A DNA stretch of 35,854 bases from DASZOC01 sp035550975 (GTDB taxonomy: Bacteria > Actinomycetota > CADDZG01 > WHSQ01). The stretch spans positions 1 to 35,854 of the forward strand of contig DASZOC010000007.1 in the NCBI GenBank assembly GCA_035550975.1. Reading direction: 5' to 3'. Of this stretch, positions 26,957 through 33,769 are shown piece by piece. Every line of letters starts with the position of its first letter. The first letter of the stretch is position 1. The position numbers and the translations under genes are program-made. The notes beneath the pieces were generated by a model, which did not search any database, had not been told where the DNA came from, and saw only the letters and a program-made list of their open reading frames with translations.

Positions 26957-28588
26957 TTGAGCCGGCGGCGCTACGTACCCGTTCTGCTTGGCGCGGCCCT
27001 CCTCGTCTCGTTGTCGGCAGGCCCCGGCCGCGCTGCGAACGAGGGGCTCGCGCGCGAGGTGCTGTCTCCGCCGGGGCAGGTCGTGGTCGCCACCGTCAAC
27101 GCGGAACAGGCGAACGTCCTCGGTCTGTACACGTTCAAGCAGCTCTACCAACTCGCGATCGCGCTGCGCTCGCGCCCGGTCGCATTCGACGGAGGCTCCG
27201 TCGGCGCGGTGAGTGCCCCCGACGTCCTGACGTTGCAGGAGATGAGCGTGGCGAACGTCGAGATCCTCCAGAACCTGCTCAACCAGAGGTCGCGTTATGC
27301 CTACGAGCTTGCGGTTGCCGACGGCTCGAAGGCCAAGTTCCTGTATAACTCCGAGACGTTGCAGCTGCTCGGTCCCCCGACCGCGTGGGTGGACCCGTGT
27401 AAGAGCGACCCCGGTGGCAAGGGCATCAGGATGTACCAGTTCGCTCGCTTCGCCGAGAAGGCATCCGGCCTCACGTTCACCCTTGCCGGCATCCATTTCC
27501 AGCCTCGCTACCCGGAGGCGCCGGATCCGTCGAGGTGCCGCGTGAGCAACGTCGCTGAGCTGCACCGGCAACTGGCGGGCGAGACGAATCCCGTCATCGT
27601 CGGTGGTGATTTCAACTACCGCGCGACCGAGAAACCGCGCGAGTGCGATCCGGACGAGCGGTCGAACCCAACCGAATGGTGGTCTCTGATGACGAAGTCG
27701 CTGGTCGGGGAACCGGCTTTCGTGGACGCGGTGCGGGAGACGACTCGGCGAACCGGGCAGTCACTCGCCGACGAGTGGACCTTCGAAGCGAAAGCTCTGC
27801 AGCAGTCGTGCACGGGCGCAGCAACGTATGTCCGCAACCGGATCGACTACCTCTTCGCCCGCGGTGCCGTCGTCGCTGCCGCGCATGCGGACCACCCGGG
27901 CTGGGCCGGCGAGACGCCGGGCACGCGCCACCCGACGAACAAGGCGTACTCCGACCATCGGTTCGTCCTGGGCCGTTTCGTCCTCGGTGGGACGCCGCGG
28001 CCACAGCCGCCGGTGACTGCCGCCGCAAAGGGCGGAGCGATCGGGTTGACGTGGGTTCCCACGGAGAACGCGACCGGCTACGCGCTCTACCGGGCACGGT
28101 CGCGCGGTGCCTACGCCCTGGTGCAACGGGTGGACGCGACGACGACGCAGTTCGCAGACGTGGCGACGACACACGGACACCGCTATCGCTATGCGATAGC
28201 GGCGGTAGGCGCCGACGGCGCGCAGAGCTTCGAGTCCCGGGGATCGTGGGCGACGGCGGACGGGCGGGGGCCGCGGGTAACCGGCTTCTCGCCGTGGTCC
28301 TCGGCGACGCGGGTCCCGCTGGGCTCCGACATCATCGTGCGGTACGACGAACGTGTGGCTCCTTCCAGCGTCACGGCGGAGACCGTGAAGCTCGTGAGGA
28401 AGCCGAGGCATCCCGGCGGCCCCGAGATGCGCATAGCCGGCGAGGTCCGGGTTACGTCGTCGCACACCATCGAGTTCGATCCGTACGGCAAGCTCGACCG
28501 CAAGCGCACCTATTCGCTCGTCGTGCGTCCGGTGCTCGATGTCCTGGGCAACAAGGGCGTCTGGCGCTGGTCCCGCTTCACCACGTAG
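26957..28588 (+). CDS. Secreted endonuclease/exonuclease/phosphatase-fold enzyme with C-terminal Ig-like domains
   Basis: The 543-residue protein has a Sec signal peptide (residues 1-26, VSLSAGPGRA). Residues about 40-345 form the EEP (DNase I/sphingomyelinase-like) phosphodiesterase domain: LQEM with Glu95, GIHFQPRY, GGDFNYRA, NRIDYLFARG and YSDHRF with His334. Residues about 355-430 look like a fibronectin type III domain, and about 435-543 like the Big_5 bacterial Ig-like domain (VPLGSDIIVRYDERV, RTYSLVV). Such enzymes act on nucleic acids, phospholipids or inositol phosphates; the substrate is not predictable. The start is TTG 26957 with GGGGGG eight bases upstream. It converges on the next gene with only nine bases between stops. 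Confidence 0.85.
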   Translation: MSRRRYVPVLLGAALLVSLSAGPGRAANEGLAREVLSPPGQVVVATVNAEQANVLGLYTFKQLYQLAIALRSRPVAFDGGSVGAVSAPDVLTLQEMSVANVEILQNLLNQRSRYAYELAVADGSKAKFLYNSETLQLLGPPTAWVDPCKSDPGGKGIRMYQFARFAEKASGLTFTLAGIHFQPRYPEAPDPSRCRVSNVAELHRQLAGETNPVIVGGDFNYRATEKPRECDPDERSNPTEWWSLMTKSLVGEPAFVDAVRETTRRTGQSLADEWTFEAKALQQSCTGAATYVRNRIDYLFARGAVVAAAHADHPGWAGETPGTRHPTNKAYSDHRFVLGRFVLGGTPRPQPPVTAAAKGGAIGLTWVPTENATGYALYRARSRGAYALVQRVDATTTQFADVATTHGHRYRYAIAAVGADGAQSFESRGSWATADGRGPRVTGFSPWSSATRVPLGSDIIVRYDERVAPSSVTAETVKLVRKPRHPGGPEMRIAGEVRVTSSHTIEFDPYGKLDRKRTYSLVVRPVLDVLGNKGVWRWSRFTT

Positions 28589-28597
28589 CCCCGCGGC

Positions 28598-30277
28598 TCA
28601 ACCGGCTATACAGGCGGCTATCTCGTCGGAATACTCCGGAGGCCAGGCCGCGGCAAGGATCTTCTCGTCGAGTCGCCGTTCGTAGCCATCGGGCGTTGCG
28701 CGACCGTCGGGGATGTTGTCGCCGATCGTGTAACGCGCGAGGAAGTTCGCGATGTCTTCGGTCGTGACGCCGATCCTGCTCAGGCCTTTCTTGTTCACCC
28801 AGATATAGCCGACGCGTCCGTCGATGAAGAGCGTGCGCTGCCGGACGCCGAAGTGCGCCGCGGTGTCCTTCAAGATCTCGTCTAGGTCCAGCGGCCACGC
28901 GCCCGTCGTGCGCGCCATCGGGGTCTGTCCGTGGTCGGCGGTCATGATCATCACCCATTCGTTGACGCCGACGGCGTCGTCGAGGATCGTCCGGAGGGCG
29001 GCGAGCTCTTCGTCCGACGCGCGGACGGCGCTGTCCATCTCGGGATTGACCATGTTGTGCTTGTGGCCGATCGTGTCCATCGGCTTGTAGTTGACGAAGA
29101 ACAGGTCCGAGATGTCGTCTACCCCGAACCGCTCGCGCTCGATCATCTCGCGGACGATTCTGGTCTGGTAGCGGATGAACGCGGGAGTCTTCTTCAACGA
29201 GAACGTGCTACTGAAGACGTCATGGCCCATCCAGAGACCGTCGACCGTGCCGTCGGCCGCGTCGGTCTCGCGGATGTCTTCCTCTATGCCCGGCACGTCG
29301 TCGGCATACGGAGGGAACTCGAAGTAGCGCTTGTCCAACCCGACGATCGTTTCGCCCTTGTGGCTCACGAGCGCGGCGAGATCCTTGTCGGCTCCTTCGA
29401 GCCGCGCTCCGTGACCCATCATGCCCACGTGCCACGGGTGGTAGCCGAACAACCCGATCTCGGCTTCGTTGTCGACCGCAAGGTCGTAGGTGTCGGCGAT
29501 GGTTGGTACCTCGATGTAGCGGCCCTCGTTGTTCACGAACGTGTCGACGGTCTTGTTGCCCTGCCGGATCCGGATGTCGACGATCCCGTGTTGGTCGGGG
29601 AAGGCGCCGGTGCCGATGTTCGTGTGAGCTACCGGCGTGTTCGACGGCGACGATCCGACGAGTCCGTTCGTGACCGACGTCCCTTCGCGCATGAGCTCCG
29701 CCAGGACGGGCCACGAGTCGGGCCACTCCTCGAGGACGTTCCATCCCCCGCCGTCCCATACGACCGTGATGATGAGCTTCGGCTCCTTGCGTTCGCCCTC
29801 CGGGAGCAACACCTCGCTCAGCGAGCGCCCCGGGCGGTCGTCGGGCCACTCGGCACCCAGCATCTCTGCGATCGTCGGCGCGACGTCGGCCAGCGTGACC
29901 TCGCGGCCGGGCGCGATGTCGCCCTGGCGCGCGATCGTGCCGGGGCCGTAGAACACCAGCGGGATCCGTTGCAGGTAGTCCCACGGGCCCGAGTGACTCG
30001 TTCCGACGAACGACCCGTAGTAGTTGGGCTCCTTCGGTAGCGCGATCAGGTCCGGCGAACGGCCGTCGAAGTGGTCCCGGTGGATCCGCTCGAAGTAGCG
30101 CGGCGGCAGGTCGCAGGCGGCGTCGAACCAGGGGCCGGATAGATCCGCCAGCTCCTCTTCGGCGGGCTCGGGCGAGACGTCCTCTGCCACCGCGGGTTCA
30201 CTCGACCCAGAACACGCGGCCGCAACCGCGAAGAACGCGGCGACCAGTGTCAGGCAGATCGTGCGGGTCGCCGTCAC
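28598..30277 (-). CDS. Alkaline-phosphatase-superfamily phosphodiesterase lipoprotein, apparently circularly permuted
   Basis: A 559-residue exported enzyme, lipid Cys22 (AVAAAC). Catalytic motifs: WDGGG with Asp175, SNTPVAHTNIGTG with nucleophile Thr214, Asp401 and His405 in DTIGHKH, Asp448-His449 in TADHGQ. The remaining His ligand, normally near the C-terminus, is His95 in TSHSGPWDYLQRIPLVFYG, followed by TLADVAPTIAEMLG (residues 128-141), the segment that normally ends the fold. So the family's C-terminal module stands first. The GTG at 30277 is the start: GGGAGGAG is seven bases upstream and the codon overlaps the sulfatase stop (GTGA). ATG 30283 and GTG 30298 are alternatives. Likely substrates are phosphodiesters or nucleotides; inferred. 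Confidence 0.85.
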   Translation of the reverse strand: MTATRTICLTLVAAFFAVAAACSGSSEPAVAEDVSPEPAEEELADLSGPWFDAACDLPPRYFERIHRDHFDGRSPDLIALPKEPNYYGSFVGTSHSGPWDYLQRIPLVFYGPGTIARQGDIAPGREVTLADVAPTIAEMLGAEWPDDRPGRSLSEVLLPEGERKEPKLIITVVWDGGGWNVLEEWPDSWPVLAELMREGTSVTNGLVGSSPSNTPVAHTNIGTGAFPDQHGIVDIRIRQGNKTVDTFVNNEGRYIEVPTIADTYDLAVDNEAEIGLFGYHPWHVGMMGHGARLEGADKDLAALVSHKGETIVGLDKRYFEFPPYADDVPGIEEDIRETDAADGTVDGLWMGHDVFSSTFSLKKTPAFIRYQTRIVREMIERERFGVDDISDLFFVNYKPMDTIGHKHNMVNPEMDSAVRASDEELAALRTILDDAVGVNEWVMIMTADHGQTPMARTTGAWPLDLDEILKDTAAHFGVRQRTLFIDGRVGYIWVNKKGLSRIGVTTEDIANFLARYTIGDNIPDGRATPDGYERRLDEKILAAAWPPEYSDEIAACIAG

Positions 30278-31656
30278 GGGCATGCTCCTCCCGAGCACCT
30301 TCGGTCGCGCGCCAGTCTCCGGCTCAGGCTATCGACATCGGGGTCGTTCGCGGGGTCCTCGTCGCCCAGCAGGTTCTCGAGGGCAAACGGGTCGGATCTC
30401 ACCTCGTAGTACTCGCGGAACACGACCCGGTCGCCCTCGTAATACTCGGTATAGCTGTAGCGCGGCGTCCTCAGACCGGCCCAATCCGGCACCGTCGAGC
30501 GATGGCGGCCGGTCTTCTGCCAGTACTCCAGGAGGATGCGGTCGCGGTCCCAGTCCTCTAGCAGGGAACGGCCGTCGGTGCTCGCGTCGATCCCGGCGGC
30601 ATCGAGGATCGTCGCGGTGATGTCGAACAAGCCGGCAAGCCTGTGGTCTTGTCGGCCTGCCTCGATGTGTCCCGGCCACCTCATGAGCGCGGGGACCTTC
30701 ACCGACCGCGGGTACGGGTTGCCCTTCGACATGTACGCGCCGATCAGGCCGTGCTCGCCCCACAGGTATCCGTTGTCCGAAACGTAGAACGCCAGCGTGT
30801 TCTCCTCACCCAGCGCCCGCATCGTGCCCATGAGCTTGCCGATCATCTCGTCGACCGCGAGGAGGGTCCTCATCTGCTGGCGGGGTACCCCGGCTATCGC
30901 GGTTTCGGGCGCCGATGCTGCGCGGACGTAAGGAGGTTTGTCGGTCTTGTCACGCTCCCGCGTCGCCGGGTTGCCGTCGAATGCCGGCACGACCGTGTCC
31001 TCGTGGCGCGGCGCGGGGATGTACGGCGAGTGCGGAGCCGGTGGCGTCACGAACATCAACCATGGACGGTGGTCGTCTTCCTCCGACGCATCGAGGAATC
31101 CGGCCGCGAAATCCGCGATCGAATCGGTCCAGTAGCCCTCGACCACCTTCTTTTCGCCGTTGACGTCCCAGTTCGTGTCGAAGTAGCGGAACCGTCCTTT
31201 GATCACCGACCAGTCGTCGAAGTGCGGTGGAGGTTCGTTCCACAGGTTCAAGTACTTGCCGAACAACCCCGTGCGGTACCCGGCGCGATCGAGATGCGCT
31301 TGGACGGTTGTCGATTGGTCGAGTTCGTGCGCGTCCTCGTTCGTCAGGACGCGGTGGTTGTGCGCGTACCGGCCCGACATGAGCGATGCGCGCGCGGGGC
31401 AACAGACGGGGGTCGTGGCGAACATGTTCCGCAGCGTCGTCCCCGCCCCGGCGAAAGCGCGCCTGGTCTGGGGCATCGCAGGCATCGTCCCGACCGGCTG
31501 ATCGTCGGTGATCACGACCAGCACGTTCGGGCGTTGCTGCGCATCCGCCGAGGCCTGTGGTTCCGGGTTCGGAACCGCGGGTTCCGTGCAACCCGCGTAC
31601 AGGGCAACGACGGCGAGCGCGGCGAAGGACGCGAGGTCTCTGACGGGGGGAGACAC
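30274..31656 (-). CDS. Sulfatase lipoprotein (copy 2)
   Basis: A 460-residue type I sulfatase, paralogue of the gene at 25372-26763. Lipid Cys23 follows LYAG. Formylglycine Cys85 lies in CCPARAS; Asp51-Asp52 in VITDDQ and the FYVSDNG segment supply metal ligands. The C-terminus is again DRRCxGxxCP. The frame is open far upstream to 31947, but that part overlaps the divergent glycosidase gene and is not coding; GTG 31656 directly precedes a good signal peptide. It forms a two-gene operon with the phosphodiesterase (four-base overlap), and its start is only 18 bp from that of the divergent glycosidase. Substrate unknown. Confidence 0.87.
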   Translation of the reverse strand: MSPPVRDLASFAALAVVALYAGCTEPAVPNPEPQASADAQQRPNVLVVITDDQPVGTMPAMPQTRRAFAGAGTTLRNMFATTPVCCPARASLMSGRYAHNHRVLTNEDAHELDQSTTVQAHLDRAGYRTGLFGKYLNLWNEPPPHFDDWSVIKGRFRYFDTNWDVNGEKKVVEGYWTDSIADFAAGFLDASEEDDHRPWLMFVTPPAPHSPYIPAPRHEDTVVPAFDGNPATRERDKTDKPPYVRAASAPETAIAGVPRQQMRTLLAVDEMIGKLMGTMRALGEENTLAFYVSDNGYLWGEHGLIGAYMSKGNPYPRSVKVPALMRWPGHIEAGRQDHRLAGLFDITATILDAAGIDASTDGRSLLEDWDRDRILLEYWQKTGRHRSTVPDWAGLRTPRYSYTEYYEGDRVVFREYYEVRSDPFALENLLGDEDPANDPDVDSLSRRLARDRRCSGGACP

Positions 31657-31674
31657 GACCCCGAGTATGCCAGG

Positions 31675-33705
31675 ATGAGTCGCTTGTACGGATATGCCAG
31701 AGCACGCTTGCTCACCCGGGGGATCGGCTTCGTGTGCATCGCCGCGCTCGGCGCAACCGCCTGTGACGCACCCGGCGTCGCGCCGAACCAGACCGTCTCG
31801 CCGGATGGCGCGGACGGTTGTCCGGGCGCGCCCGAGATACCGACCGAGACGATCGCCGCTCGCAGCGGCCCGTCCGGGACGACCATCGCGATCGATCCGA
31901 ACGAGCGACTGCGACACATCGAGCGCGGCGTCTACGGCATCAACCACCGCTATCCCTATGCCGGTTTCGGAACCTGGGACGTAGCGAACAACCGTCCCTA
32001 TCCGAACTTCGTCGAGAACGTCCGCTATGCAGGCTTCACGATCATGCGCTTCCCCGGTGGGCGCATGGCGAACCCGTACCGGTGGAAGCGCGCGATCGGT
32101 CCGGTGGAACAGCGTCGGGACAACCCGAACGGTGGAGGCACCGGTGATCCTCTGACGAACGAGTTCGGTCCGGACGAATTCGGGCGCCTGATGCAGCTAA
32201 CCGAGTCCGAGGGATCGATCGTGGCGAACTTCGCCACCGGCACGCCGCAGGAGGCGGCCGACTGGGTCGAGTACATGAACAGCCCGGTCGGCGCGAACCC
32301 GAACGGCGGCGAGGACTGGGCTGCCGTGCGCGCCGCGAACGGCTCCGAGGAGCCTTACGGCGCGAAGTACTGGGAGATCGGCAACGAGATGAACTCCGAC
32401 AAGGTCTACTGGATGGGCGAGGACCAGACAGAACAGCAGAAAGCCACTAAGTACATCTTCGGCGGCGAGACCTCGTTCAAGGATCACAAGCTGGGGACGC
32501 TGACCGCGCACTCGCACGCGGGCGCGACGAGCAACGGCGAACCCGACCTGGTCCGGTACCTGCGCTATCCGCCGGCGCGTCCGGGAACCGATCAGGTCTA
32601 CGTCGACGGCGACCCGTGGAAGCGCGTGGACTCGCTGTCGTCGGCCGGCAAGACCAACGTGTACGAGTTCGACCCGCGATCGGGCCGCGTCCGCTTCGGT
32701 GACGGCGTCAACGGCAACATCCCTCCGGAAGGCGCCCTCCTGACGGCCGATTACGTATCCGGCCCGCATGCGGGTTTCCTCGACTACTACAGAGAGATGA
32801 AAGCGGTCGATCCGGCTCTCGAGATCGGGTCCGCGATCCACACCGAGACGTTCACGCAGCTGATGGGAGCCGAGCACCCCTACGACTTCATGGTCGTGCA
32901 CACCTACGGGTCGTTCAAGGACGCTCCCGAGCAGCCGAAGCACCTGCACGACTACCTCATGCTTCTGCCCGACGACCAGCGCGACTACATCGCGGCGTCC
33001 CAGAGACAGATCGAACGAGGAGCCGGGGCCGAACGTAGCGCCGAGATCGACGTCGGTATCACCGAGTACGCGGCCGGTTCCGGGCTCAACGACGGGATCA
33101 ACTCGATCGACGCGCCGAAGCGCTACCTACTGTCGCTCGACGGTGCGCTCTATACCGCGCTGTTGATCCGTCACTGGATCGACCTCGGCATCCCGCTGGC
33201 GCAGAAGCACTCGCTGGTCGACACCGATCCCGACAACCCGCCCGAGGGATACACGCGATCCCGCACGTCGGACGCCGCGGTTATCGGTCCGGCTCCGTGC
33301 TTCATCGCGTCGGCCTCGGCGCACGTGTTCAAGATGTACACGCAGATGCTGGGGCCGACGCAGGTCGCGGTCGAGATCGACGACAGCCCCACCCGCAAGA
33401 TCCGCGATGGGAGATCGCTGGACGCGCTGGTCGCGGTCGCCACCGTCGACGAGCAAGGCAAGCCGGCGGTGCTCGTGGTGAATCGCGACCGCAAGCGAGC
33501 GGTTCCCGCGACCGTTTCCGTCGCGGGACAGGCCGTCGGGCGGGCCACGGTATGGACGCTCGGCGCCCGTCACTTCCTCGACTACAACACCGAGCGGCAC
33601 CCGAACCGCGTGCGCCTCTTCGAGACGGTGGTCGAGGGGCTCCAGGGTGCGCTGTGGCATCGCTTTCCTGCGCATTCCGTGACCGCGATCAGCTTCGACC
33701 TCTGA
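31675..33705 (+). CDS. GH51-like alpha-L-arabinofuranosidase, exported
   Basis: A 676-residue protein with an N-terminal signal and a relaxed lipobox (GATAC, Cys30). The (beta/alpha)8 core shows the clan GH-A pair: acid/base Glu238 in WEIGNE and nucleophile Glu464 in ITEYAAGS. N-terminal RGVYGINHRYPY and FPGGRMANPYRWK fit the GH51 family, as does a C-terminal beta domain (PAVLVVNRDRKRAVPATVSV). GH51 enzymes release arabinofuranose from arabinans and arabinoxylans. An insertion at about residues 305-365 (EFDPRSGRVRFGDGVNGNIP, SGPHAG) is not part of the barrel. The ATG at 31675 was chosen because it opens a signal peptide; the longer open frame back to 30643 is antisense to the sulfatase. Confidence 0.82.
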   Translation: MSRLYGYARARLLTRGIGFVCIAALGATACDAPGVAPNQTVSPDGADGCPGAPEIPTETIAARSGPSGTTIAIDPNERLRHIERGVYGINHRYPYAGFGTWDVANNRPYPNFVENVRYAGFTIMRFPGGRMANPYRWKRAIGPVEQRRDNPNGGGTGDPLTNEFGPDEFGRLMQLTESEGSIVANFATGTPQEAADWVEYMNSPVGANPNGGEDWAAVRAANGSEEPYGAKYWEIGNEMNSDKVYWMGEDQTEQQKATKYIFGGETSFKDHKLGTLTAHSHAGATSNGEPDLVRYLRYPPARPGTDQVYVDGDPWKRVDSLSSAGKTNVYEFDPRSGRVRFGDGVNGNIPPEGALLTADYVSGPHAGFLDYYREMKAVDPALEIGSAIHTETFTQLMGAEHPYDFMVVHTYGSFKDAPEQPKHLHDYLMLLPDDQRDYIAASQRQIERGAGAERSAEIDVGITEYAAGSGLNDGINSIDAPKRYLLSLDGALYTALLIRHWIDLGIPLAQKHSLVDTDPDNPPEGYTRSRTSDAAVIGPAPCFIASASAHVFKMYTQMLGPTQVAVEIDDSPTRKIRDGRSLDALVAVATVDEQGKPAVLVVNRDRKRAVPATVSVAGQAVGRATVWTLGARHFLDYNTERHPNRVRLFETVVEGLQGALWHRFPAHSVTAISFDL

Positions 33706-33760
33706 GACAACCTTGTCTGCATCGAGACGTTGGTACCAAGTGGGACGACCTGGGACAAAG
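33705..33760 (+). promoter_or_regulatory. Cluster of palindromes upstream of the RTX gene
   Basis: AGACAA-CC-TTGTCT (33705-33718) and TTGGTACCAA (33730-33739) are perfect palindromes, followed by a direct repeat TGGGAC at 33741-33746 and 33751-33756, ten bases apart. They fill the 64-bp gap between the glycosidase stop and the RTX start and may be operator sites. No confident -10 is seen. Confidence 0.4.
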
Positions 33761-33769
33761 GGGGCTGAC

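Noticed and set aside
28931..30040. 369-codon plus-strand frame across the phosphodiesterase
   Set aside because: It is antisense to a gene with intact catalytic motifs and is Arg/Val/Asp-rich with no recognisable fold.
30643..31674. Upstream extension of the glycosidase frame
   Set aside because: It is wholly antisense to the second sulfatase, which has clear catalytic motifs; the glycosidase signal peptide starts at 31675.
31657..31947. Upstream extension of the second sulfatase frame
   Set aside because: It lies antisense to the glycosidase N-terminus and precedes a clear signal peptide and lipobox beginning at 31656.
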